Shown here one piece after another: positions 1 through 10,006 of a DNA stretch of 64,000 nt. The notes below the pieces were generated by a model. That model was not told where the DNA came from. It worked only from the letters and a program-made list of their open reading frames with translations, and made no database searches. This stretch comes from Phoenix dactylifera (Eukaryota > Streptophyta > Magnoliopsida > Arecales > Arecaceae): the NCBI RefSeq assembly GCF_009389715.1, contig NC_052399.1, forward strand, positions 20,949,045 through 21,013,044, read 5' to 3'. Positions within the stretch are counted from its first letter, which is position 1. Each line of letters starts with the position of its first letter. A program made the translations under genes and the position numbers.

Positions 1-142
1 GGAATTTTGAGCTGGGCTTTAGCTTATCTTAATTGAATATTTGATTTTAGGGCCATACTTTTATATACGTAGTACTTTATCCTTACTTCATTACCTCTCT
101 TTCTTTATCCCATCCACTAGATTATATCAGCTCTTGATTTTA
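1..142. other. AT-rich edge sequence, no feature seen
   Basis: AT-rich DNA at the window edge. I see no gene, repeat boundary or motif that I can support here. Confidence 0.5.
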
Positions 143-1358
143 TCCCTCATTATAAGGCACAATCCTTTCCGCTACTCAACCGATGTGGGACTAAATCCCG
201 AGCTCTCTTCTGCCTCTCAATACTAGCTCCCCTAGCAGGAAGGATTCGTGCGGAGGAGTTTCTGGGGAGCCCTTCCTCTTGCGCCATCTGTTAGAGCAGA
301 AAATGGAGCTGCGTCCCAACGCAAGGTATTGTCCATTTTGGAAAAGTATGTACGTGGTTTACATCGTGCGCAGCTCGTACACGGTAATTTTTTTTCTCAC
401 GGCTTTGTCCCACAAGGGGCACCTTGACTAGGAAGGAGAGTGCTGGAGCAGCTCAGCCTGGCTAGAGCAAGGTATTGTCCGCTTTGGGGGAGTACATATG
501 TGCTTTACATCGTGTGCAACTCGTGCACAGCAATTTCTCTCCCACGGCTTTGTCCTACAAGGGGCGCCTTGCGAGGGAAGGGGTGACCCCTCCTTATAAG
601 GCATAATCCTTTCCGCTCCTCAACTGATGTGGGACTAAAGTTCTGAGCTCTCCTCCCTCGAAACTTCTCCGTACGAATCCTTCTTGCTAGGGGGGCTAGC
701 ATTGGGGGGCGGAGGAGAGCTCGGGACTTTAGTCCCACATCGATTGAGCAGCGAAAATGATTATGCCTTATAAGGAGGGGTCACCCCTTTCCTCGCAAGA
801 CGCCCCTTGTGGAATAAAGTCGTGAGGGAAAAATCGCCGTGCACGAGCTGCGCATGATGTAAAGCACGTGGGTACTCATCCAAAGCAGACAATACCTTGC
901 TCTAGCCAGGCTGAGCTGCTCCAGCACTCTCCTTCCTAGTCAAGGCATCCCTTGCGGGACAAAGCCGTGAGGGAGAAATTGCCGTGTACGAGCTGCGCAC
1001 GATGTAAAGCACATGCGTATTTTTCCAAAGCGGACAATATCTTGCTCCGGCTGAGCTACTCCAGCACTCTCTATCTGTAAGGCGTCTTTTAAAAGACAAA
1101 GCCATGAGGAGAAAATTGCCGTGCACGAGCGGCACACGATGTAAAGCACGTGCGTACTTTCCCAAAACGGACAATACCTTGCGCTAGGACGCAATCTTAT
1201 TTTCTGCTCTAACATATGGCACTAGAGGAAGGGCTCCTCCGAAAGTTTTCCGCGCGAATCCTTCCTGCTAGGGGGGCTAGTGTTGGGGGGGGGGGGGGGA
1301 AGAGCTCGGGACTTTAGTTCCACATTGGTTGAGTAGCGGAAATGATTGTGTCTTGAGG
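143..1358. repeat. Nested foldback (large inverted repeat) element
   Basis: Two long arms in opposite orientation, about 143-656 and 710-1358, meet at a short loop near 657-709. The loop-proximal arms (592-656 against 710-772) share the module with GATGTGGGACTAAAG and GAGCTC. The outer ends (about 150-230 against 1305-1353) carry the same module again, so each arm is bracketed by copies of it. Between them lie units of about 135-144 bp: roughly two in the left arm and three in the right. A transcript through it could form a long hairpin. No transposase is visible and no clear target-site duplication was found, so the class is open (foldback or rearranged LTR material). Confidence 0.8.
799..1212. 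repeat. Three tandem ~140-bp units in the right foldback arm
   Basis: Units begin near 799, 944 and 1080. Each carries the same order of blocks: a GACAAAGCCGTGAGG-like block, a GTGCACGAGCTGCGC-like block, GATGTAAAGCACGTG, then GGACAATACCTTGC. The left arm holds two inverted copies (about 300-560). The different copy number in the two arms points to unequal exchange after the inversion formed. Confidence 0.7.
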
Positions 1359-1389
1359 GGTTACCCATTTCCTCGGTTGAGTAGAGGAG

Positions 1390-1700
1390 GTCTAACTCAT
1401 GGCTTATGTAGACTAGAATATATTGCAACACAGGCTCATCAAGGCTGATTATGGCCTATCATGATGTGCTTATTATTAGATTTGAATTAATTAAAATTTT
1501 TCAACCATTGTTTTTTGGGGAGATTAGGGGTTGTTACACATCACAAAGGAGGGAGAAGAGCTTATCCAAAGTACATATCACTAATGCATATGGGTGTTCT
1601 AATTCGCTCTCACGGGGAAAACTTTGTGCAAAAGATCTGGCCATGCCAAATCTTCGTACTAATATCTATAGTATAACACGGAAGAGAAGCCGCTCCCTCT
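1390..1700. repeat. Dispersed repeat, copy 1 (shared with 8,570-9,140)
   Basis: This stretch shares long blocks with 8,570-9,140, including GGGTTGTTACACATCACA, the ACATATCACTAATG block and the CAAAAGATC...GCCA...CCAAAT block near the end. The 8.6-kb copy has an extra internal segment. Shorter related pieces lie at 3,110-3,260 and 3,410-3,560. It is probably a degenerate retrotransposon end. No protein domain is visible. Confidence 0.6.
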
Positions 1701-2026
1701 TGGGCAAGTCTGATGGGATCCCTGGCCTACTTTGGGCTACAGAAGGAGCTGAACTTTGAACCAACCGGAGAACAACAAGCCTCATTCCAACATCAAGGTC
1801 TTTCTGACACAAACCAATCATCTAGCCGTAGGTTCGCTTGAATGAACAGTACAATATAAGAAACAAAGACTTTTTATAACAATGATGAAATAAAAATACA
1901 AAGAATGATGAATTTCTTTTATTGAATCTGATATAAAAAAAATTATACGAATGATGAATTCCCGAGAATACAATGCAGTTGTTCCCATTAATGGGATTTG
2001 TACTCCTCTCTGGTGTGAGAGAAAAA

Positions 2027-2206
2027 TCAATGAATAAGATAAGTAACAAGCAGGGCTACAATCATCAGGGCATAAGCTATCCCTTGATCAATCGCCTTGC
2101 CGTCGCTTGTTGGCGAGGGTGCCATGGCTTGGCCACGGGCGAGCTCCATAAGCCCAGACAAGAAGAAGGCGACGAAGAGCAGAGCATACGCTTTCACGGC
2201 AACCAT
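2027..2206 (-). CDS. Arabinogalactan peptide (AG-peptide) 1
   Basis: A single-exon gene for a 59-residue AG-peptide, a short GPI-anchored cell-wall proteoglycan of the AGP16/20/22 type. Residues 1-26 form a signal peptide (basic start, then a hydrophobic run ending ARGQA). The mature core AMAPSPTSDG holds the AP and SP prolines expected to be hydroxylated and glycosylated. The C-terminal segment KAIDQGIAYALMIVALL onward is the hydrophobic GPI-attachment signal. The ATG at 2206 was chosen because it directly opens the signal peptide; the frame extends upstream only through a non-ATG codon. A TATA box lies near 2349-2358. A second copy lies about 5.7 kb away in the same orientation, which implies tandem duplication. 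The frame is intact. Confidence 0.9.
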   Translation of the reverse strand: MVAVKAYALLFVAFFLSGLMELARGQAMAPSPTSDGKAIDQGIAYALMIVALLVTYLIH

Positions 2207-2348
2207 CTTCTGAACAACTAGAAAATACAACTGGATGAAATGAGTGGAAGGACAAGTTAGCGAGGTAGAAGAGATGTCAGAAGCCTTTGCTTAGAGAGCT
2301 GAGAGCAAAGAAGATCTGTTTGGTAAGAGAGGCAGGCCTTCATGTGCC

Positions 2349-2358
2349 TATATATAGA
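2349..2358 (-). promoter_or_regulatory. TATA box of AG-peptide 1
   Basis: CTATATATAG on the minus strand, about 145 bp upstream of the ATG. This would give a 5' UTR of roughly 110 bases. The copy-3 gene has a similar TATA box followed by AGAGAGAGCT on the plus strand. Confidence 0.6.
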
Positions 2359-4569
2359 GAGAGCTTTGGTCAGCAGTAAGAGTTCTTTAGGCCACCAAGT
2401 TTGAAATATAAGATTACCAAGGAAAAAAGTCTGTGGACTAGTAAAGAAAGAACAAGCTTTAGGCCTAAAACGATTTGTTGGTTGCAGCCTGCTTTGAATG
2501 TTATCGTCGTCAGTCTCTGAAGGATCTAAATTTTTCCTACCAATTAGTATCAGAGGAGGAGGCTTCCTTGGTCCTTTCGAGAGGAGAGCTATTCTCTTGG
2601 ATTGACCTCGCCGTCAATGGAAACGCCAATTATGAGCGAAGGGTTGGGCGTTCTAACTATTGCATGCCGTGTGTCGACAAATTAGGAGCAGTTGGCGCTC
2701 ATACTACTTGAATAAATCTTCGGGCTCGGTCAAGAGAGTGAGGTCAGCCAATGGACCGTTCCAACTTTCCTAAAAAGAAAGAAAAAAACAACTAAGCCGG
2801 CGGAAGACCAAACACTCGGCGTGCTGACCTCGATGTTTGCACCAAATCATCAGCCTCTCACTTCATCTCGTGCATTCCGTTTATTTTCGGTTGCGTGACA
2901 CTTGAATTAAGTGCCTGGTACATTGCAAGTGCCATGCACAACGAGAATCCTTCAACCCATACGTCGTCTTAGGAAGGAATTGCAAAGAATCCGTATACAT
3001 ATATATAGTTTTATACCGATTATTTATTAAAAAAAATTTGGATACTTATACATAATTAAGGAATAAAAAAAATAATAATCTTATAACTAGTATTTTTAAA
3101 TGAGATTTTGGATTATGACAAATAGTATCACAGGAGATTCGGACTATAGTGTTTGTAGACTAGGAGACATTGCAGTACAGATCTATTGGGGCTGATCATG
3201 AATCGATATAATGCTTGTAATTAGATTTGAATGAATTTAGATTCTTAGCATGATGAGAATGTTAGAACTTAAATAGGAAGAATATGCGAGGATCCTTGCG
3301 AGCAAATATTTAATTCCATATTGGTTATTCGTTAGAGTGATCTTAGGCACTTATACATGACTAAAAAACCCAAGAAGTATATTCTGGTTAGCCTTTTTGG
3401 GTGAAATCCTAAATCGTGACAAATGGTATTAGAGTAGATTCAAGTTATTACCTATGTGGACCAGAGAACACTGCAAAACGGGCTTATTGAGACTGACCAC
3501 AAGCTGATCGTGATGTTTGTGAGTAGATTTAAATAGGTTTAGATCCTTAGCCTAAAAAATCGTGGGTATCTCAAAAAATATTTTTTGGCTATTTTTTTAA
3601 AGTATAACGGTTACTCACACATCTCTAACGTAAGTATAGCCAAAAGAGTCGGCTATTTTTTTTTGAATGAGATTATAGATTGTGATTGAAATAATCACTC
3701 ATAAATGATTGTGTAAGAAGAATCTAGTGGTTTTTTGTTCTTTTTTTTATCATTAGAAGGATCAATTTAGCAATTAGAGATCCCAAGAGAACCAAAGGTG
3801 AGCCTTTTTATATATAGAAGTACACGAATAAAAGGTGGTAGCTAATAAGGGGTTGAAGAAAGGGAAGGCGAGGAGGAGGGGAGAGGTGTTAGTTTTCCTT
3901 GGTCCCTTTGAATTAGGAACATTGATTGGAGGACGGCGCAACTGATTTTTTTAATTAGAAACGATACACTAAAAGAGAGATTCAGGGCATAACCAAGAAT
4001 CTTTCTGCTTTGCAGACTGCTTACTCTATGCTTAGTCTCGAGAAGTGGAATTCTGCGCCTCCCCGTATGCCAGAGGAGAAGGAACCCGAATGTCGAATTG
4101 TCGACTTGCATGTGTTAAGTATATAGCTAGCGTTCCTTATGAGCCAAGATCAAACTCAGATTTTGACTATGATTGGGCCCTACAGTGGTAGAACCTGGTG
4201 AACCGGGCATACAGATTTTAAGAGAGAAGGCCTCATAACTAAAATTTGAAATGGTTTTAAAATAATAAAAAGTTTAATCAATTAACTAATGAAAATTAAT
4301 AGGTTAATGAACAAATGAGTAATTTGGACACCTCCGTGAAAATAACCAAAACTTAAGGATGACTAAAATTTTTATTTTCTTTTAAGACTGCTTTTGGTAT
4401 CGAAGACAAAAAAAATTTGCCTCAAATGTCGCCTCCCAGATCAACTATTTGAAACAAAGTCTCTCTCTCTCTCTAAAAAAGGGAGAAGAGCATAATTGAT
4501 ACATTATCTTATTCAATCCAGTCAATGTATTAAGTATATCAAAACTCTCACCAAGCACAACATACATCC
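2359..4569. other. Intergenic DNA with degenerate repeat pieces
   Basis: No gene recognised. Two diverged copies of one repeat lie at about 3,110-3,260 and 3,410-3,560. Both contain a TGACAAATRGTAT-like block and a GATCATGAA/GATCGTGAT block followed by TAGATTTRAAT. They resemble the 1.4-kb and 8.6-kb repeats and look like remnants of retrotransposon ends. Short open frames here have no family signal. Confidence 0.5.
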
Positions 4570-6294
4570 TGTAAAGGCCCACATGTTGGGTGGGCCGGCC
4601 TATAAGCAAGGGCAGCCCAACGCCAGAAAAAGGGGGAGAGAAGACTCCCGATCGTCTCTCCCTCCCCTGCTTTGAATCTCTTTCCCCTCCTTCCGAATCC
4701 ACCAGAAGGAGAGACTTAGGGTGATCAAACCCTACCATATTTGGGTCAATGCCACAAAAGACCTCCTCCCTCTCTTCCTAGGGCATCAACCGAGAGCCCT
4801 TCCATACACACACACAAAAAAAAAGGGGGAAAAGAGGGAGATTGGAGTTCTAAGCTTGCCGCGGGAGGGATCGGAGCATTCGCCATCGATCCGGTCGAGA
4901 GGATCTCGCCGGAGGCAAGGGGAGTCGTCCCTTCTTTTTCTTCGGTCTCCAAGTCCTTGTTCCTCTTGAATCCGGCCGGCGAGCCATTGGATTTGGAGAC
5001 CAAGGAGTCCCCGGTTACTTGTTCCTCCTCCCGTCGGCGGCTCATCGCCGGGGGTGGTGCGTGGCTTGCTGCCGCCGGGCGGCGCATGGCCGGCACCACG
5101 TTGGGGCCGTCGACCGCTGGGGTCGTCGGCCACGTGGCTGCTGCCACCGCCCACAGGGATGAAATAGAAAGGAGAGAGGGAGAGAGGGAGGAAGAGCCAC
5201 TCCGTTCTCTCCTCTTTCTTTGCCCTTCTCTTCTCTCTCTAGTTTATCTCTCTAGTTGGGGTTTTCTCTCTAAACTTAGATTTGGGGAGATCATTGTTTT
5301 GAGGGGTCCTAGGTTGTATCTTGGGTAAATTTTAATATTGACTTGGTGCTGTAGGGGAACAATTTGTTGGACGAGAGAACGCTGAGCAGGATTTTGCGCA
5401 TCCCAGTTCATAGATCGCCGTGAGAGATTGATTAAATGAACATTGACTTTGGGCCGTCTCATTATTATTGATTTGCCCGTCACAGGCTCTAAGTGTGACA
5501 ATGTTGGTTTGCTTGTCACAGGCTCTAAGTGTGACAATATTGGTTTGCCCTGTCATAGACTCTAAGTGTGATAATGTTGGTTTGCCTGTCACAGGCTCTA
5601 AGTGTGACAATGTTGGTTTTGCCCGTCACAGGCTCTAAGTGTGACACTATTGGTTTGCCCCGTCACGAGCTAGAAACGTGATCGGAATTTGGCCCAAAGT
5701 CGGAAAGATAATTGATCCGGATCAAGTTAATATAGAATGAAAAGAAAAAGCATTGAACACAGTAATGAATATTTATGAGCTATCATATGCTATATCATTC
5801 TTGTATGGCTGGACTTTCATTGATGTTTGACGTACATACTTATATTGATTATTTGAGTCTTTTGATAGCTGGTTTATGATTTCATGAAATGTGCATCGAT
5901 TTGTCGTAGTTTTCAAATTCATATTACTATTGTGATGGTATGGATGTGTAGGGGTTCTTACTGGGCTGTAAAGCTCGCCCCCCTTCTTCTTTCTCCTTTC
6001 AAAGTTGCAGGATGCATGCATGGATGGGTTGAGCGTCGAGCGCAAGTTTCAGAGTTATTAGCTAGCTAGTTAGTTTATCTTTCTTTGATGATGATGAGCA
6101 TTTAAAGATTTTGTAATTGAACCAATTTGATTATCTGGACATGTTGGATTTGTCTATTTGAATTAATTAATTAATTATGGATTTATTAGATTTTTGTTCA
6201 TCTTAGGCCTTGCATGATCTTTAGGGCACTGCTCTAGGGCTCATGCGGCGGTCGCGTACCGGACCTAGGTGCTGGGTTTGGGCGTTACACATCC
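4565..6294 (+). mobile_element. Solo LTR (Ty3/gypsy family P1), copy 1
   Basis: The LTR itself is 4,570-6,289 (1,720 bp). It starts TGTAAAGGCCCACATG and ends GGGTTTGGGCGTTACA. It is flanked by a perfect 5-bp target duplication CATCC (4,565-4,569 and 6,290-6,294), as left by LTR-LTR recombination. A TATA-like CCTATAAGC lies near 4,599. The same family is present as a solo LTR at 38,260-40,325 (minus) and as both LTRs of the element at 47,658-53,559 (minus). The 195-codon open frame inside (4,741-5,328) matches no gene and is a by-product of GC-rich LTR sequence. Confidence 0.9.
5479..5680 (+). repeat. 36-bp tandem array inside solo LTR 1
   Basis: About five and a half copies of a 36-37 bp unit. 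Each holds a dyad GTCACA-N9-TGTGAC (for example GTCACAGGCTCTAAGTGTGA at 5,479). The same unit occurs in every LTR of this family in the window, with different copy number. Confidence 0.85.
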
Positions 6295-7760
6295 AACATT
6301 TCACTAGATGCTATACCTAAACTTGGGCAAATGACCTAATGGGTTGGGTTTAGCCGTTTAGGTTATGTTAACCCAAAGCCAGCTGGAATAACTTCAAGAT
6401 TAGGGATGCCGGATGCATTCGATTTGCCCTTGTAAGACTTTCAAAACCAAAGAAGCCAATTCAACACTTTGACTTCGAGAGAAGTCCAAACTCTTCAAAA
6501 CAGGTTGACCAACAAGCTCAAAAGCTCCTCCTGCTGTACCACCTTACCTTGCATGGTTGCATGGATTCAACTGACCTACCAACCAATGCAAACTTCTCAA
6601 TCCGCTTGCCGTTCGAGTCACCAACTAATGTCGAAATCACAAGTTCCATCCAATTCCACCCAGTTGCTAAATAACTGGCAGAAGGAACTAGGTTGGTTAG
6701 CAACAAAATAGATGTAATTTTTCTTAAATGATGTTCTCAATCCTGCAGCCAAATAAAGTTTTCGAAATGCATTGGACATTTGCCATTGGCAATTTAGATG
6801 TAATTTATCTTGCATAGCTTAAAATAACCTATGAAAGAATGGACATGTGCTTGCCTTAGTGGAAAGATCCTCATGCACATGACCAAAGAATTTGTTAATA
6901 TTTTTTTTTTATAAATAACAAAAAACCAAAGTGATCTTGAAGGCCCCATGTTCATGTTCTATTAAAAGATGCATTTAAACGAGGTAAATTATTTTTGAAT
7001 CTAATAGAAAGAGTTAATGACTATTAGCTATTGTTTGATGAGAATGATTTTTCTTTTTAATAGAAAATATGATCTTTATTGTTTAAAAGGGAGAATCTGT
7101 CAGATCCATTGACAAAATATTTTCAACGAAAATGTTGGATCTTCAATTGAAGTTTGAAAATCTTCAGCATATTGCTCAATCATCTGTGTCAAATAATATT
7201 GCAGTTGAAGCAAGATCATCACCATATCAAAACATAAAGATAAGAACTGAATTGTTTCATTGTGCTTCGGTGAGCATCTCTGAAATTAGAATAAACTTTA
7301 ACTGCTGCTGTGTATATCCTCTTGGAGATGAAATGATTTAGCCTTTCCTTTTCATATTAAAGCCTTAATTACGCCAACTTGGTGTGCATTAAGATTGAAT
7401 TTGAGTTGCGGGCGGATAGTCACAAATCGGCAAAAAGTCCGAAGCTTGCATGGACCTCAAGAACCATTTTTGCACTAAATAAAACACTGTCATGCATCGG
7501 CATGCACACAGTTACAAGCCTGCAGATGCGTCGATGATGATAAATTGCTTAATCATTATTAAAAAATGTTATAGTAAGTGGATAAATGCGAACAACATAT
7601 ATGAGGCAGAGTTCCTCCAAAGAATTATTGGGAATGATACAAAAAAAAAAAAAAAAAAAAATCCAGCTTTTGTCATGGAGACTTCACAAATATGATCTTT
7701 TCCGACTGCTACAAGCATCCAAGAGACCAAAGTTCTTCATAGCCCAGAATGAAAAAGCCA
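6295..7760. other. Intergenic DNA with a Copia remnant
   Basis: No intact gene. At 7,088-7,132 the plus strand reads RENLSDPLTKYFQRK, which resembles the C-terminal end of Ty1/copia RNase H (the N-L-x-D-P-L-T-K motif). The frame is broken on both sides, so this is a decayed retrotransposon fragment. The rest is AT-rich with homopolymers and nothing recognisable. Confidence 0.5.
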
Positions 7761-7941
7761 TCAATGAACGAGGTAGGAAACAAAGTAGAGCCACAAGCAT
7801 AAGCGCATAAGCTATCCCTTGGTCTATCGCCTTGCTGTCACTCGTCTGAGATGGTCCCATGGTTTGGCCATGGGCAAGCTGCATAAGCCCCGACAGGAAG
7901 AAGGCAACAAAGAGCAATGCATAAACTCTCACAGAACTCAT
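7761..7941 (-). pseudogene. Arabinogalactan peptide 2, frameshifted near the C-terminus
   Basis: A tandem paralogue of the gene at 2.0 kb, with the ATG at 7,941. It keeps the signal peptide (VYALLFVAFFLSGLMQLAHG) and the GPI-signal start KAIDQGIAYALM. One extra T in a T-run after ALL shifts the frame. As given it reads into about 60 more bases of unrelated sequence, but dropping that T gives the family ending and a stop at 7,761-7,763. The proteoglycan core has changed: the AP-SP prolines of copy 1 are reduced to a single GPS, and the DG before the anchor signal is DS. It may be a decaying duplicate, or the extra T may be a sequence error like those in the neighbouring genes. A TATA-like TATTTAAA lies near 8,101-8,110. 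Confidence 0.8.
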
Positions 7942-8100
7942 CTCCTACTTGATGCAAACAAGAACAGCTTTAATGGAAAGGTACTAGATTTAACGCGTGG
8001 AAGCTAAGAGAAAAGGCTGGAAGGAGAGATGGAAGTTAATGGGAAAAGAAAATGTGGACGAAATTGGAGGATTGATGGAAGAGAGCTTTGATGGGCGCTT

Positions 8101-8110
8101 GTTTAAATAG
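8101..8110 (-). promoter_or_regulatory. TATA-like box of AG-peptide 2
   Basis: CTATTTAAAC on the minus strand, about 160 bp upstream of the ATG. The spacing is similar to copy 1. Confidence 0.45.
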
Positions 8111-8569
8111 AGTTCAGCAATGGTAACTGTTTAGCTTCTCGGCCGCCTGGTTTGAGGCGATCAAAGGAGACTTAGGAGAGGAAGGTTGTCAAAATTTTTG
8201 TTTGGTCTGTGTCGGATGAGAACGGGGTCCATCGGAATCCCATTAACCTTAGTAACGGTCAACTCTGAATCATCCGTGGGCACCATGTGGACTAATTGGA
8301 CGCGGTCCATTCAAAACCATTTCAGAGCAAAATTATTGCGGGGGCTTGAATTCGCAAATTGCAAACAGTTTGGCCATTAAGCAACACAATTTTGGTATGG
8401 ATACACCTACTTGCATGAGATAATGGCGTATGAAATATTTCAAAGGTGCATTATGTGAGGATCTATGTGGGCTTATATTTAGTCTTACAACGGTTATTCG
8501 TCAGAAAATTGTTTGGATATTTATACAAAATTGAGAAATTCAAAAAATACTTCCTAGCTATTTTGAGTT

Positions 8570-9140
8570 GTTATAGATAATATTAGATCTGATCCAGCAC
8601 AGACTTATTAAGGCTAACCATAAGCCGATCTATGTATGCTTATGATTAGATTTGAACGAATTTAAATTTTGGACTAATTTTTTTGAGTGAGATCATTATG
8701 GGTTGTTACACATCACATGGGAGGGAGAAGAGGTTATCCAAAATACATATCACTAATGAACATAGGTGTTCCAAATCGCTCTCATGAGGCGAACTCAAGA
8801 ACGGACTCCTACTTCGAGATATTTGGATTATGGTGAGTGACGAAGTGGCCTTTCAGACTAGGCAGTATATTTAGGGAGAGCAATAGAGTTGCGATTGGGG
8901 TGGCTCTTCTGTGGTCTCACTTCAAAAGGCATTTTGTGGGATAGAGAGGAGGATTGTCGGAAATATTTTGAGATTTATTATTTTCTGGCTTTTAATTCGA
9001 ACAGTATGAAGTGTCCATTGCGCACGACAAAAAAAAAAAAAAAAAAAAAAACCTCGAGAACGGAGACTCCCTTGTGCAAAAGATCGGGCCACGCCAAATT
9101 TTCGTACTAATAATCTATAGTATAAACATGGAAGAGGAGT
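8570..9140. repeat. Dispersed repeat, copy 2 (longer version of 1,390-1,700)
   Basis: Shares the blocks of the 1.4-kb repeat but contains an additional segment (about 8,795-9,060), including an A20-class run. It ends just upstream of the G-box cluster of the V-ATPase gene. No domain is visible. Confidence 0.6.
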
Positions 9141-9159
9141 CTAGCGCCCCTCAGATAGT

Positions 9160-9270
9160 GACACGTGTCTCTTCCTCTGGTTCCACCACGTGTCCTCTTT
9201 AAATAGCCTCGGATGTGCCACGAGGTACATTACGGTCCGCAGAGACGCAGGTCAAAAAAAGGACACGTGG
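9160..9270 (+). promoter_or_regulatory. Cluster of three G-box/ABRE (CACGTG) motifs, V-ATPase F promoter
   Basis: CACGTG occurs at 9,162-9,167, 9,187-9,192 and 9,264-9,269, each in an ACGTGT or ACGTGG context typical of ABRE/G-box elements bound by plant bZIP and bHLH factors. A TATA-like TTTAAATAG lies at about 9,198-9,206. Abscisic-acid or light responsiveness of the downstream gene is a family-level inference. Confidence 0.6.
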
Positions 9271-10006
9271 GAGATCGGACTCCCAGACGGCCAGACCCGA
9301 AGAGTGGGGATCCAAATTTTTTGCAACATTTGAGAGCCACTCCCGCATTCCGGCAAACACTTTGGTCCGAACCGAACCTAATCTTGCAGACCGGACCGCA
9401 GGCCTGAGAAGCCGAGCCCGACCGCGGGATCAGTTTTCGGACTTCACGGCCGGGTAAGAAATCGGGCCGAGTCGGGGCTCAACAGTACACTTTCTCGGCC
9501 CGACTCGACCCGGCCTTACATAAAAATATATAAGTAATATGTTTTTCCTTTTTCTCCTTAAATATAACAAACAAAAAATCTCCTCACAGCGTCGCTCGCC
9601 CCAAACGGCACCACTCTTGCGGTCCTCCTCCTCCTCCGCCGCCCGATCGATCGATCGATCTCGATCCCGTCACCAGGTTCTTTTTCGTCTCCAAAATCCT
9701 CCTTGTTCTGAGGATCCGGTCTTTTGGCTCCGGCACTCCGAGATCCCGATCAGGGTTCCAAGGGTTTCTTTCTTAGATCTGTGGGGAATCTTGGAATGCC
9801 CTCCATCGAATGGTGGCAGCCAAGCCAGTTTTCCGATCCCTTCTTCGTATCGGGAAATCTGTAGGGTTTCGATAACGGAGGCCATCCAAAAGTTGGGGCG
9901 GGTTCTTGGGGGATGGCCTAGAAAAGAGTAATTGGGGCTTGCCTCTGATTCTTGTTCTAACTCTAGTTTCTTTCCTTGTCGGTAGGTGTTTCTTGATTGA
10001 TTGGCG

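Noticed and set aside
4741-5328. 195-codon open frame, possible gene
   Set aside because: It lies wholly inside a solo LTR with clean target duplications. The GC-rich part is shared with other LTR copies in different frames and there is no family signal.
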